The notes: generated by a model from the sequence alone, not told the origin. A stretch of 64,000 nucleotides of DNA from Neobacillus sp. CF12 (GCF_030348765.1 NZ_JAUCEU010000007.1:483501-547500), one strand, 5' to 3'. Positions 1-8,066 are shown, counted from the stretch's first letter. Program-made: numbers and translations.

Positions 1-620
1 AAACGACTTTATTGAATTCCATTGCCGGCCTTATTCCTCTTCAAAGCGGCGAGCTCCTAATCGACAGTCTTCCTCTAACCGAATACAAACGAGGCAAAGT
101 GTTCGCGAAAAAAATTGGCGTCATCCGCCAGCAATTCGATTTAATTGGACCTCTTGCGGTTATTCATAATGTTTTGGCAGGCAAATTATCAGAGTGGGGA
201 TTAATTAAATCACTTTTTTCACTTCTAATACCGCAAGAAAAAGAAACTGCCCTTTCTGCACTTGAAAGAGTCGGGTTAGCAGATAAACTTTACGAAATAA
301 CAGCCACCTTGTCAGGCGGTGAACAGCAGCGTGTGGCAATGGCTAGATTAATGGTCCAGAACCCAGAAATCATTCTTGCAGACGAACCAGTAGCATCACT
401 TGACCCTGCTCGTGCAGACGATGTGCTGTCTATATTGACAAAAATAGTTACAGAGGAAAATCAGACATTACTTGCTAGTCTGCATTCAGTTGAATACGCA
501 CGGAAATACTTTACGAGAATCATTTCTCTTAAAAATGGCGAAATCTTTTTTGATTTGCCAACTGAAAAAGTAAGTGATGAACTGATAAATGAGCTTTATC
601 AGCTAAAGGAGCAAGAGTAA
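1..620 (+). CDS. phnC: Phosphonate-type ABC transporter ATP-binding protein (5' partial)
   Basis: ATPase subunit that would energise import of phosphonate or a related phosphorus oxyanion through the permease encoded next. The gene is cut by the window edge: the reading frame runs back from base 12 through codons reading TTLL, the end of a Walker A P-loop (GKTTLL), so the TTG at 12 is internal and not a start. The ABC signature LSGGEQQR and the Walker B stretch IILADEPVASLDP follow about 30 residues apart, and a switch histidine lies in LASLHS. The stop is one base before the ATG of the permease gene, so the two form an operon. PhnC is the best family match; phosphite or another oxyanion is possible because the substrate-binding protein lies outside the window. 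Confidence 0.85.
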   Translation, partial: TTLLNSIAGLIPLQSGELLIDSLPLTEYKRGKVFAKKIGVIRQQFDLIGPLAVIHNVLAGKLSEWGLIKSLFSLLIPQEKETALSALERVGLADKLYEITATLSGGEQQRVAMARLMVQNPEIILADEPVASLDPARADDVLSILTKIVTEENQTLLASLHSVEYARKYFTRIISLKNGEIFFDLPTEKVSDELINELYQLKEQE

Positions 621-621
621 A

Positions 622-2259
622 ATGATGAAGTTGCTCCCCTCCCTTCAATTGCATAAAAGATTCATCCTTACTTTACTGTTGCTTGCGGTTTTTGTTTGGA
701 GCCTTACCTCTATTTATTGGAACGCTGAGTTATTCCATGCTGGCGGTATCCCTACAATGCTGCAGATAGTTGAAGGCTTAATACAACCCAATCTGGAACC
801 CGGGTTACTATTAGTCGGTTTAGAATCGGCTTGGGTTACGCTTGCCTATGCTGTTGCAGGAATGTCGCTAGCCATTGTGTATGCTTTTATTGTAGGCGTT
901 CTTGCATCTGGTACGTTAACTTCTAGCAAATTTTCGCGTATTATTTCTAAAGTTTTTTTTCGAGGCATACTAGGTTTTACTCGTTCGATACATGAATTAA
1001 TTTGGGCATGGCTTTTTGTGGCAGCGGTTGGATTATCCCCCTATGCCGCTATCTTTGCACTGGCAATTCCTTACGGTGGTATACTTGGACGAATTTTTGC
1101 AGATATGTTAAATGATGTTCCCGAACAGCCTATTATCGCCTTAAAAGCGGCAGGTTCTTCCCGACTTCAAACATTGGTTTACGGTTACCTCCCCTTGGTT
1201 TGGGCGGATTTTATAAGTTATACGATGTACCGGTTTGAATGTGCGATTCGGTCTTCCGCCATTATGAGTTTTGTTGGCTTAGGTGGACTTGGATTTCAAA
1301 TTCAATTGGCTCTCGCGGATTTAAAATATGATGCTGTTTGGACATTTGTCTTCTTCTTAATTGCACTTGTGATATTTGTTGACGGCTGGAGTCATTTGGT
1401 CCGTAAGGGATTAATGAATCATAAACGAAAAAAGGGCTTTGGTTCAGGCTGGATGTCTGTTCTCATTGCCGCATTGTTAATAGCGTGTTCCTGGGTTTAT
1501 ATTTGGATAGGTGAAAATGCTAGCTTGTCTGAGTTATTATCGGAAAGAAATATCGACTATGCCAAAAAGTTTTTCGGTGGCCTCCTTGGGATCAACGAAG
1601 ATAATCCTGCCTTTCTTAATGGAGAAAGTTGGGCACTTGTGTTAAAACTGACATTGGAGACTCTAGAAATGAGTATTATGGCAATTGGATTTTCCACCAT
1701 TGTCGCTTTCATTACTGTCATTCCCGCCGCAAGAAACATCGCAAGTGGAAGTCTAACACTAAAAAAGACATGGTATAATTGGCCGTTATTTGCTTTCATC
1801 CGACTTCTTTATATCTTTTCACGTTCTGTTCCGGAGTTAGTCTGGGCGATGATGATTATCTTTATTTTTAAACCTGGAATCTTACCGGGTGCATTAGCTC
1901 TCGCTCTTCACAACTTTGGAATTCTCGGTAAACTATGGGCAGAGGTTATTGAAGATATGGACCCTAGACCTATCAGAAACCTTGCAACTGCAGGTGCTTC
2001 AAAAATAGAAATTCTCTTTTACGGAATTCTACCAATTGTTCTACCGAGATTTCTTACCTATATTCTATATAGGTGGGAGGTAATTATGAGAACAACAATC
2101 GTTGTGGGGTTTGTAGGTGCAGGTGGCCTGGGGATGGACTTTAAGCTTGCCATGAGTTATTTTAACTATACACAGATTACGTTATTATTATTGTGTTATA
2201 TGATTCTTGTCATCATTGCAGACTTTGCATCTGAAACCACTAGGAAAACTGTAAAATAA
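622..2259 (+). CDS. phnE: Phosphonate ABC transporter permease, two PhnE domains fused
   Basis: Integral membrane channel of the phosphonate-type importer, 545 residues. It has two full BPD-type permease halves in one chain. The first (about residues 60-265) carries an EAA-like loop AGSSRLQTLVYGYLP, and the second (about 330-535) repeats it as AGASKIEILFYGILP. The two are joined by a basic cytoplasmic linker (KRKKG) and another membrane segment. Typical PhnE proteins are a single domain of about 260-290 residues that dimerise, so this is a tandem fusion providing both halves. The ribosome binding site AAAGGAG lies in the end of the ATPase gene, and a terminator follows the stop. Confidence 0.85.
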   Translation: MMKLLPSLQLHKRFILTLLLLAVFVWSLTSIYWNAELFHAGGIPTMLQIVEGLIQPNLEPGLLLVGLESAWVTLAYAVAGMSLAIVYAFIVGVLASGTLTSSKFSRIISKVFFRGILGFTRSIHELIWAWLFVAAVGLSPYAAIFALAIPYGGILGRIFADMLNDVPEQPIIALKAAGSSRLQTLVYGYLPLVWADFISYTMYRFECAIRSSAIMSFVGLGGLGFQIQLALADLKYDAVWTFVFFLIALVIFVDGWSHLVRKGLMNHKRKKGFGSGWMSVLIAALLIACSWVYIWIGENASLSELLSERNIDYAKKFFGGLLGINEDNPAFLNGESWALVLKLTLETLEMSIMAIGFSTIVAFITVIPAARNIASGSLTLKKTWYNWPLFAFIRLLYIFSRSVPELVWAMMIIFIFKPGILPGALALALHNFGILGKLWAEVIEDMDPRPIRNLATAGASKIEILFYGILPIVLPRFLTYILYRWEVIMRTTIVVGFVGAGGLGMDFKLAMSYFNYTQITLLLLCYMILVIIADFASETTRKTVK

Positions 2260-2260
2260 G

Positions 2261-2291
2261 AGCACATGTCCCTATGACTTGTGCTTTTTTT
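2261..2291 (+). terminator. Terminator after phnE
   Basis: A 10-bp stem (AGCACATGTC with GACTTGTGCT, one mismatch) with a 5-base loop is followed by a run of T. It lies one base after the phnE stop and closes the phn operon. Confidence 0.85.
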
Positions 2292-2524
2292 ATGGATTTC
2301 ATCCTGCTATTAATCTGCTAGCGATTGATAGAAAAGTGCTACATTGATGATATGGTTATATTTGATTCCTCTTGGGCATTTTTCAAAATAATATTAAATA
2401 AAAAACCCAAATGCTTGTATTAGATTCATGTTTTCTATTATCCTAAGCATAGCAGACAAAATTTGCATTAAAAATAATACATAAGGATTTTGAACTGTTC
2501 AGATCACATAGGAGTTGGAGTTAT

Positions 2525-3691
2525 TTGGAAACAAAAAGAGCTTTACCTATTTTATTTTTAGTTATGTTTTTAGTGATGATTGGTTTTGGAATCATCATTC
2601 CTGTGCTACCTTTTTATGCTGAAGAAATGGGAGCCTCCCCTACTCAACTAGGATTATTAATGGCTGTTTATTCAATGATGCAGCTTATTTTTGCACCATT
2701 TTGGGGTAAATTATCAGATCGGATTGGGCGTAAACCAATCATGATGATTGGTATTGCTGGGTTATCGTTATCCTTCTTCATGCAGGCAATGGCTACCGAA
2801 CTTTGGATGTTGTTTGCGGCAAGAATCATTGGCGGATTATTATCTTCTGCTAATATGCCCACCGCAATGGCATATGTTGCTGATATAACCACACCAGAAA
2901 ATCGTGGAAAAGGAATGGGTATTGTAGGAGCGGCAGTTGGTCTTGGCTTTGTTTTTGGACCAGCCATAGGTGGAATATTTTCAAAATCAAGCATGAGCAT
3001 GCCTTTTTATTTAGCAGGTACTTCTTCCTTAATTACACTAGTTATTATTTTCTTTTTATTAAAAGAATCTTTGCAAAAAAATAATGCTGATGATAATCAA
3101 AGCATTAAGCAATCGCGATGGAAGGCATTTTCAGGTCCTGCATCCGTATTGTTTTTATTACAACTTTTAATTTCTCTTTCATTATCTGGCTTAGAAGCAA
3201 CCTTTGCCTATTTCGCTGCCAAAAGAGCTGGATTAGGGGCTATTCAACTAGGATATATATTCATGATAATGGGATTTGCTGGTGCGATGGTACAGGGCGG
3301 TATGGTTGGAAGGTTAACAAAGAAGTATGGTGAAGGAAAAGTAATCCAAGGTGGAATTATAGTTTCAGCAATTGGTTTTGCTTTAATCCTGTTGGTAGAC
3401 AGTTTTACAACTGCTGCTATATTTTTATCTATCTTCGGTATAGGAAATGGCGTCATTCGGCCGAGTGTCTCTTCCCTGCTGACAAAAACAACAGATGCCG
3501 GCCATGGAAGTGCAACTGGTCTGCTGTCTTCCTTTGACTCACTAGGCCGAATTGTTGGCCCGCCTCTTGGCGGGTGGTTATTCTCTCTTTCCATTGGATT
3601 ACCTTATATTTCTGGAGCAATCATTTCTGTCATAGCCTTTGTACTGTATCAATTTTATCGGTCCAAAGCTTTAATCTTAAAAACAAATTAG
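2525..3691 (+). CDS. MFS drug efflux transporter (TetA/Bmr-like)
   Basis: Twelve-helix major facilitator antiporter of 388 residues, probably exporting a drug or metabolite. Helix 1 has the GFGIIIPVLPFYAEE pattern typical of DHA1 drug:proton antiporters. The loop 2-3 signature GKLSDRIGRKP is intact, and helix 5 has the antiporter-type GAAVGLGFVFGPAIGG motif. A TTG start is chosen because TAGGAGTTGGAG stands just upstream and no in-frame ATG precedes helix 1. The gene is monocistronic. The substrate cannot be told from sequence. Confidence 0.85.
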   Translation: METKRALPILFLVMFLVMIGFGIIIPVLPFYAEEMGASPTQLGLLMAVYSMMQLIFAPFWGKLSDRIGRKPIMMIGIAGLSLSFFMQAMATELWMLFAARIIGGLLSSANMPTAMAYVADITTPENRGKGMGIVGAAVGLGFVFGPAIGGIFSKSSMSMPFYLAGTSSLITLVIIFFLLKESLQKNNADDNQSIKQSRWKAFSGPASVLFLLQLLISLSLSGLEATFAYFAAKRAGLGAIQLGYIFMIMGFAGAMVQGGMVGRLTKKYGEGKVIQGGIIVSAIGFALILLVDSFTTAAIFLSIFGIGNGVIRPSVSSLLTKTTDAGHGSATGLLSSFDSLGRIVGPPLGGWLFSLSIGLPYISGAIISVIAFVLYQFYRSKALILKTN

Positions 3692-3757
3692 CATATGTCA
3701 TTAGGACATGCATAAGATAGGTTACGAGGATGTACTTGTTAAAGGAGTCGAGCGAAA

Positions 3758-4084
3758 ATGAAAATAATTTCTCATTTCACGACGTTTTTATTCCTGTGTA
3801 TCATTGTTGCACTTGTTGCCTATCTCGATTCACCGTATTCATTTATTCATAGTGGCTATTCCTACTCGACGATTAGTGAGCCAGCAGTGGCAAAGCCTGT
3901 AGATGTGGAACCACCAACAGATGTTCCGGTATTAGAGAATAGGCTTGATAGCGTTCAAAGAATGGACGGTTATTATGTGGAAATCTATCAGGAATACGAA
4001 GTTTATTACGATGAAAAAGGAAACGTTGTTAAAAGAGATCCTACTTCTAAAACAGAAAGTGTTCGGTATTGGGATGAAAACTAA
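3758..4084 (+). CDS. Small secreted or membrane-anchored protein, unknown
   Basis: A 108-residue protein I do not recognise. It has one N-terminal hydrophobic segment (about residues 8-24) after a short basic start, without a lipobox, so it is either a signal peptide or a single membrane anchor with the rest outside. The middle is Pro/Val-rich (KPVDVEPPTDVPVLEN). The C-terminal part is Tyr- and acid-rich (YYVEIYQEYEVYYDEKG), which resembles a short beta-strand domain. The start is supported by AAAGGAG eleven bases upstream. A strong terminator follows 15 bases after the stop. Confidence 0.7.
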   Translation: MKIISHFTTFLFLCIIVALVAYLDSPYSFIHSGYSYSTISEPAVAKPVDVEPPTDVPVLENRLDSVQRMDGYYVEIYQEYEVYYDEKGNVVKRDPTSKTESVRYWDEN

Positions 4085-4098
4085 AATGGAACAATAAG

Positions 4099-4131
4099 AA
4101 AGCTGTCGAGTTGCCTTCGACAGCTTTTTTA
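4099..4131 (+). terminator. Terminator
   Basis: A perfect 11-bp stem (AAAGCTGTCGA with TCGACAGCTTT) and 7-base loop are followed by T residues. It closes the small secreted-protein gene. Confidence 0.9.
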
Positions 4132-4525
4132 TTTTAGCTCTTTTCTTAGACTTTGTTGCTTTTTGTAACAAAAAATAATGATTGTGCTGTGTTCTTCCGG
4201 AAATCAGCATAAATTTATTAAGAAAAGAGCTTGCAAACTAAATTCGAAAGGCGAAAAATAAAGATTTCCACGTTAAAATCGGCTTTAAGATTTTAACAAC
4301 AATCGTTACGAAAATAGCCTTTATTTAAGAAACGGATGCATCCATAAGGTATTCCCTGAAAAGGAGATAAATAATATGAAAGAAATTCATGATTTATATT
4401 GTAAACAGAACTAATGTTCCTATATAATAGTTTTATCAACTATGTGTAAACTCCACCAATTTTGAGCAATAATAATTTGGAGCAAAAAGTAACTTATTTT
4501 ATTTGTTGAAGGAGACCGGAAGAGA
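4132..4525. other. Intergenic region, 394 bases
   Basis: AT-rich leader between a terminator and the VOC gene. Apart from one 12-codon open frame with a good ribosome binding site (4376-4414, listed separately) I see no gene. I could not match the region to a known riboswitch class by eye. Confidence 0.5.
4376..4414 (+). CDS. Possible 12-residue peptide (leader or gene remnant)
   Basis: AAAAGGAG stands ten bases upstream of an ATG that opens a 12-codon frame reading MKEIHDLYCKQN, then TAA. The ribosome binding site is as good as those of the neighbouring real genes. It may be a leader peptide or the stub of a decayed gene. It has no membrane-spanning or toxin-like character. Confidence 0.25.
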   Translation: MKEIHDLYCKQN

Positions 4526-4930
4526 ATGATTAAACCGTACTTATTGTTTAACAGAGAATGCGACGAGGCTTTTAAATGGTATCAAAAAGCTTTTGAAGGA
4601 GAAATGGTTGCGATTCAAAAATATGGAGATATGCCGCCAAATCCTGATTTCCCTGTTTCTGAAAGCGATAAAAACCTAGTTTTACATGCGGAATTGAAAA
4701 TAACAGAATCAGGATATATTATGGGTTCTGATTATCAACAAGATTTACAAGCTGCTGGGAAAGTGTGTATTAGTGTGGAGCTTAATTCTGAGGAACATGC
4801 AATGAACGCATGGAACGTCCTTAAAGATGGCGGAACCGTGCATAATGATCTTCAACCAACTTTCTTCGCTAAGCTTCATGGTTCTTTAATGGACAAATAT
4901 GGTATTACTTGGATGTTTACAGTTAGTTAG
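4526..4930 (+). CDS. PhnB-like VOC (glyoxalase fold) protein
   Basis: A 134-residue protein of the vicinal oxygen chelate superfamily, PhnB-like branch. It begins with the family hallmark KPYLLFNRECDEAFKWYQKAFEGE, has a middle HAELKI strand, and ends with FFAKLHGSLMDKYGITWMF, the usual terminal beta strand. These proteins bind a small ligand or metal as dimers; the reaction is generally unknown. The name PhnB does not imply a link to the phosphonate transporter 2 kb upstream. The start has GAAGGAGA upstream. A second VOC protein of the same type is encoded at 30547-30960. Confidence 0.8.
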   Translation: MIKPYLLFNRECDEAFKWYQKAFEGEMVAIQKYGDMPPNPDFPVSESDKNLVLHAELKITESGYIMGSDYQQDLQAAGKVCISVELNSEEHAMNAWNVLKDGGTVHNDLQPTFFAKLHGSLMDKYGITWMFTVS

Positions 4931-4939
4931 GTCCACAAT

Positions 4940-4968
4940 AGGCTTCCCGAAAATGGGAAGCCTTTGTT
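4940..4968 (+). terminator. Terminator
   Basis: A perfect 9-bp stem (AGGCTTCCC with GGGAAGCCT), six-base loop, followed by TTTGTTATTT, ten bases after the VOC gene stop. Confidence 0.85.
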
Positions 4969-5130
4969 ATTTATCTTTGATCTTAAGAAGTCTTGATCTA
5001 ATAGTAGAAACCCCTGCGAGATTTCAAGAGTGCTAAATTTTCTGTTTTAGTTCCAACCACCAATTTGACTTCTGCCAGAATATTCATTGGTAATTTAAGA
5101 AAAACTATTGTTATATGGAGGTGAAATATA

Positions 5131-5490
5131 ATGAAAAAACTACTCTATGGTTTGGTTTGCGTTGCTTTTCTAGGCTTTCTGACAGCTTGTGGAGGCGGTG
5201 ATGAGGAAACAGAACAAGATACAACAACTACCGAGGAACAAGCTGGCGATGAACAGGAACAAACCGCTGATGCAGGTAATGGAGAGGCTCTATTTCAGCA
5301 AAGCTGTTCTTCTTGTCATGGTGGAGATTTAAAAAGTGGAGGAGCTCCTGATTTAGATAAAATAGGCTCACAATACTCCAAAGATGAAATTTTAGGTATT
5401 ATTGAAAATGGTAAAGGCGGTATGCCTGGAGGACTTCTTAAGGGCGATGATGCAGCTGCAGTTGCTTCATGGCTAGCCGAGAAGAAATAA
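5131..5490 (+). CDS. cccB: Cytochrome c-551-type lipoprotein
   Basis: A 119-residue membrane-anchored c-type cytochrome that would shuttle electrons on the outer face of the membrane. A lipobox LTAC gives Cys20 as the lipidated residue. An acidic, Thr/Glu/Gln-rich linker (about residues 24-48) follows, then a single class I cytochrome c domain with the heme motif CSSCH and the distal methionine in GGMPGG. This arrangement matches B. subtilis CccB. The ribosome binding site is TGGAGGTG. A thioredoxin-fold lipoprotein gene with an in-frame TGA lies directly downstream under its own promoter, and a second cytochrome of the same type is at 38265-38663. Confidence 0.9.
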   Translation: MKKLLYGLVCVAFLGFLTACGGGDEETEQDTTTTEEQAGDEQEQTADAGNGEALFQQSCSSCHGGDLKSGGAPDLDKIGSQYSKDEILGIIENGKGGMPGGLLKGDDAAAVASWLAEKK

Positions 5491-5496
5491 GGAAGG

Positions 5497-5530
5497 AAAA
5501 ACCAGAATGGATATCCAATCTGGTTTTTTT
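5497..5530 (+). terminator. Terminator after cytochrome c gene
   Basis: AAAACCAGA pairs with TCTGGTTTT around a 13-base loop that itself can fold, followed by a run of T. It separates the cytochrome gene from the promoter of the next gene. Confidence 0.85.
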
Positions 5531-5557
5531 TGAGCAAATGTCTAAAAGAGCAATAAT

Positions 5558-5586
5558 TTGATTGATTATATAGTTTACACTACAAT
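5558..5586 (+). promoter_or_regulatory. Sigma-A promoter of the TGA-containing redoxin gene
   Basis: -35 box TTGATT (5558-5563), 17-base spacer, -10 box TACAAT (5581-5586). It lies 41 bases before the start codon and is the only clear promoter between the upstream terminator and the gene, so the redoxin gene has its own transcript. Confidence 0.65.
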
Positions 5587-5627
5587 AAAGTAGTTAACTA
5601 ACATTACATAATGGTAAGGAGCAAAAC

Positions 5628-6137
5628 ATGAAATTAAAATTAATGGTCTTGGTTCTCATTTCTATTTTACTTATAACAGCATGTGGACAAAAGACACTTA
5701 GCGAGCCAATCACATTACATAACCAGGATCAGAAGGAAGTAACATTTCCATTAGAAAAACCAACGGTATTCTTCTTTATTACATCCTACACCTGAGGACT
5801 CTGCCACCAGCAGCTAGTTCAGCTGCATGAAAATATCGATAAATTAGAAGACATGGATGTTGAAATGTATGTCATTAGCAAAGATTTACCCGATGAACAG
5901 CTTCAATTATACAAAGAATTAGAAGGTATTTATGGTCAGAGTCTTTCCTTCGTTTCTGATCCCGATTTGGAATTGATTGATTTCATGGGCATGAAAAATG
6001 GTGATGTAGCCTATAGAGGATATGGGATGATTGACCAAGACGGTAAAGTCGTTTTTAAAACGGTTAACGACCACTGGGGAGAGCAAATTGATAAAACAGT
6101 TGAAGAAATAAAAAATGAATATAATAAACTAAAATAA
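5628..6137 (+). CDS. Putative selenocysteine-containing (UxxC) redoxin lipoprotein, read through TGA at 5793
   Basis: One continuous frame of 169 residues if the TGA at 5793-5795 (codon 56) is decoded. Start ATG follows GGTAAGGAGC. Residues 1-19 are a lipoprotein signal ending in the lipobox ITAC. The domain then reads strand PTVFFFITSYT, [TGA], GLCHQQL, then VEMYVISKDLPDEQ, FVSDPDLELIDFMG and YGMIDQDGKVVF: the order of an AhpC/TSA-type peroxiredoxin or thioredoxin fold. The TGA takes the place of the first, nucleophilic Cys of a CxxC motif, giving U56-G-L-C59. No other stop or frameshift occurs, the promoter and terminator are intact, and a hairpin of bacterial SECIS type begins 14 bases after the TGA. 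The ATG at 5853 has no ribosome binding site. The alternative is a recent Cys-to-stop mutation (TGT or TGC to TGA). No sel genes are in this window. Confidence 0.75.
5796..5829 (+). promoter_or_regulatory. SECIS-like hairpin downstream of in-frame TGA
   Basis: GCAGCT (5810-5815) pairs perfectly with AGCTGC (5821-5826) around the five-base loop AGTTC. The loop begins 20 bases after the TGA. Bacterial SECIS elements lie inside the coding region just after the UGA, with a short apical loop holding a G in its first two positions and a loop roughly 16-37 bases from the UGA; this hairpin meets each point (G is loop base 2). The match is by eye and a 6-bp stem can arise by chance. Confidence 0.6.
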
Positions 6138-6184
6138 ACAACACCGAAGCCACAATCAACTAGATTGTGGCTTCGGTGTTGTTT
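6136..6184. terminator. Bidirectional terminator
   Basis: A long, essentially perfect inverted repeat of about 22 bp (ending CCACAATC, loop AACTA, GATTGTGG...) lies between two converging genes and starts within the stop codon of the redoxin gene. Confidence 0.9.
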
Positions 6185-6197
6185 CAAGTATCAAACA

Positions 6198-7202
6198 TTA
6201 GTCTCTTCTTTTTCTTAAAGCTTCCCTGTCAACATTTTGCGGTGGTTGCTCAAACCATCTGTTATCAATCATTAATTTAACCCCATCATCGGCATAATCC
6301 AGTACTTCTGATACCAGTCTTATATAATTTCCACCTATATCCTTTCTCAAGCTCGCACCGATAGCTGCCCCATATCCTGCAATACTTAAAACAGATAAAC
6401 TATTCGTATGAAACATCATTAACTTATCGGAAAAAGGTGAGTCAATGGATTGAGTAATGGTTGAATCCCAAGTACTAGGTAACGGAACGCCATCCTTAAT
6501 TAGTATTTCTCTAAACACAGTTTCATGCTTTGCTGCTATTTCCGTTCCCCTCTCCATGAATTTCCTAACTTCAGGTGATTGAGCTGTTTGGGAAAACCCT
6601 GCTACAAACGTTCTACCAATTGAGTTAGTTTCCGTATTCTTAGATATATGTGCTAACTCAAGAACCGTTAAAGGACGATGTCTCCCAATTAATCCTGATA
6701 GAAAAGAATCATCCTGAAGGTATTCCGCTTTTTCCATCGGAGGTATGGTAGGAGAGCGAACAAACGCACCCTTTTTAAGTAATAAGTCACAGGAATCATT
6801 ATAAAGCTGCATAAACCCTTGAGAAGTTTTTGAAAATATATCTCGTACGTCTCTCCGAGCCAAAACTTCGAGTAATGCTGCAGCGGCTGCGGTTCCGGCA
6901 GCAGCCATATATTTTATATAACGCATAGCAAAAAGATCTGAATAAAGTCTTCCTGCTTTTAAGTTTACATCCTCATGTGTGAAGCCTATAGGTAAACCGT
7001 GATTTTCCTTTTCAAAAATTTGTTTGACTTCATTCACAACAAGATTACAATTGGATAACGCACTTTGGATGATGTCCGTATGATCTGGATCTTCATTCAC
7101 TTGTGAAAAATGCTGAACGATGCAAAATGCCATTGAATTTTGCATATAGGCACTCCATAATGCAGCAACCTCAGAAGAAACTAACTGTGGGTTATGTTCC
7201 AT
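6198..7202 (-). CDS. DUF3231 family protein
   Basis: A 334-residue, mainly helical protein with two similar halves (about residues 5-165 and 170-325). Each starts with a pattern like LVSSEVAALWSAYMQNSMA / PLTVLELAHISKNTETNSIG and contains a small-residue-rich helix (KYMAAAGTAAAAALLEV; VLSIAGYGAAIGASLRKDI). This duplicated layout is that of the DUF3231 family common in spore-forming bacilli and related in shape to ferritin-like coat proteins such as CotF. The function is unknown; a spore role is only an inference. AAGGAG lies nine bases before the ATG. Confidence 0.8.
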   Translation of the reverse strand: MEHNPQLVSSEVAALWSAYMQNSMAFCIVQHFSQVNEDPDHTDIIQSALSNCNLVVNEVKQIFEKENHGLPIGFTHEDVNLKAGRLYSDLFAMRYIKYMAAAGTAAAAALLEVLARRDVRDIFSKTSQGFMQLYNDSCDLLLKKGAFVRSPTIPPMEKAEYLQDDSFLSGLIGRHRPLTVLELAHISKNTETNSIGRTFVAGFSQTAQSPEVRKFMERGTEIAAKHETVFREILIKDGVPLPSTWDSTITQSIDSPFSDKLMMFHTNSLSVLSIAGYGAAIGASLRKDIGGNYIRLVSEVLDYADDGVKLMIDNRWFEQPPQNVDREALRKRRD

Positions 7203-7335
7203 TTATATAAGACTCCTTAATTTTTACTAATAGTATGTACCAATTGCTCCTAAATATTGTAATTATTAAACCAACTATTTAACAAGTGGAACCATTTATC
7301 GAATGGTACGTCTAAATAGTTATAGGGGTGATGGA

Positions 7336-8037
7336 ATGAAAAAATGGGGTCTTTTTATTATATTATTTATTGTGTTAACAGGTTGTCGTTCAACATCATT
7401 TGACGGTCATTCGGTCATAGACTGGGTTGATTTTATTAAGTGGGATGGCATTGAATACGACGGCATTTATTCTGGTGTTTTAGCGGATGAAAAATATATT
7501 GGGGAAAAGTTAGGAACTGTTAAATATAAAGTCGCAGACAACGTTACAAATCCCAATTACAAAATTAGAAATGGGGATGCTGCCTTTCATGAAAAAGGAA
7601 CAGAGATTTTTACCATTAAAGGGCAGCCAAATTTAATAGCAGTAAAGGATTCTAGTCAAATTAACGGATATAAAGTGTATCATTCACGAAACGTTAAAGC
7701 ACAACAATGGCATTTTAGAAATGTACCAATTGACAAAGTGATTGAAGTAGAGATTTTTCAACTCTATACTGCTGAGGGGAATAAACGACTTAGTAAATAT
7801 ACAAATCGTGAAGAGTTGAATCACATTCTTCAACTATTAAAGTATGGTGAAGAGTCACCAAATTTTCAGCCCAATACGGAAAAAGGTGACCCAGACTATT
7901 ATCAAATTATTTTGTATACAGATGAACCAATCGCTTACAAGTATGACGTGCTAAATGATGGTTCCACCTATTATTGGTACCCATGGGATACGGAGATTTT
8001 ATCAAATGAAATTCAATCATATCTAAAGGCAAAATAA
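7336..8037 (+). CDS. Lipoprotein, unknown function
   Basis: A 233-residue predicted lipoprotein. The start is taken at 7336 because AGGGGTG lies just before this ATG; an in-frame GTG/ATG-like start 33 bases upstream lacks one. A signal peptide ends in the lipobox LTGC. The mature part has beta-rich, Tyr/Trp-rich segments (DFIKWDGIEYDGIYSG, GEKLGTVKYKVADNV, NGDAAFHEKGTEIF, ending YYWYPWDTEIL). The GDAAFxxKGTEIF portion resembles short conserved motifs seen in other Bacillus lipoproteins, but I cannot name the family. It is monocistronic, with a terminator right after the stop. Confidence 0.75.
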   Translation: MKKWGLFIILFIVLTGCRSTSFDGHSVIDWVDFIKWDGIEYDGIYSGVLADEKYIGEKLGTVKYKVADNVTNPNYKIRNGDAAFHEKGTEIFTIKGQPNLIAVKDSSQINGYKVYHSRNVKAQQWHFRNVPIDKVIEVEIFQLYTAEGNKRLSKYTNREELNHILQLLKYGEESPNFQPNTEKGDPDYYQIILYTDEPIAYKYDVLNDGSTYYWYPWDTEILSNEIQSYLKAK

Positions 8038-8066
8038 AAGCTAATCGGATGATTAGCTTGTTACTT
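8038..8066. terminator. Terminator between converging genes
   Basis: AAGCTAATC (8038-8046) pairs with GATTAGCTT (8051-8059), loop GGAT, followed by GTTACTTTT. It serves the lipoprotein gene and may also serve the flavin reductase gene on the other strand. Confidence 0.75.

Noticed and set aside
5853..6137. Stand-alone 94-residue gene starting at ATG 5853
   Set aside because: No ribosome binding site before this ATG, and the same frame continues upstream through a single TGA to a well-formed lipoprotein start. It is better read as the C-terminal part of the longer gene.
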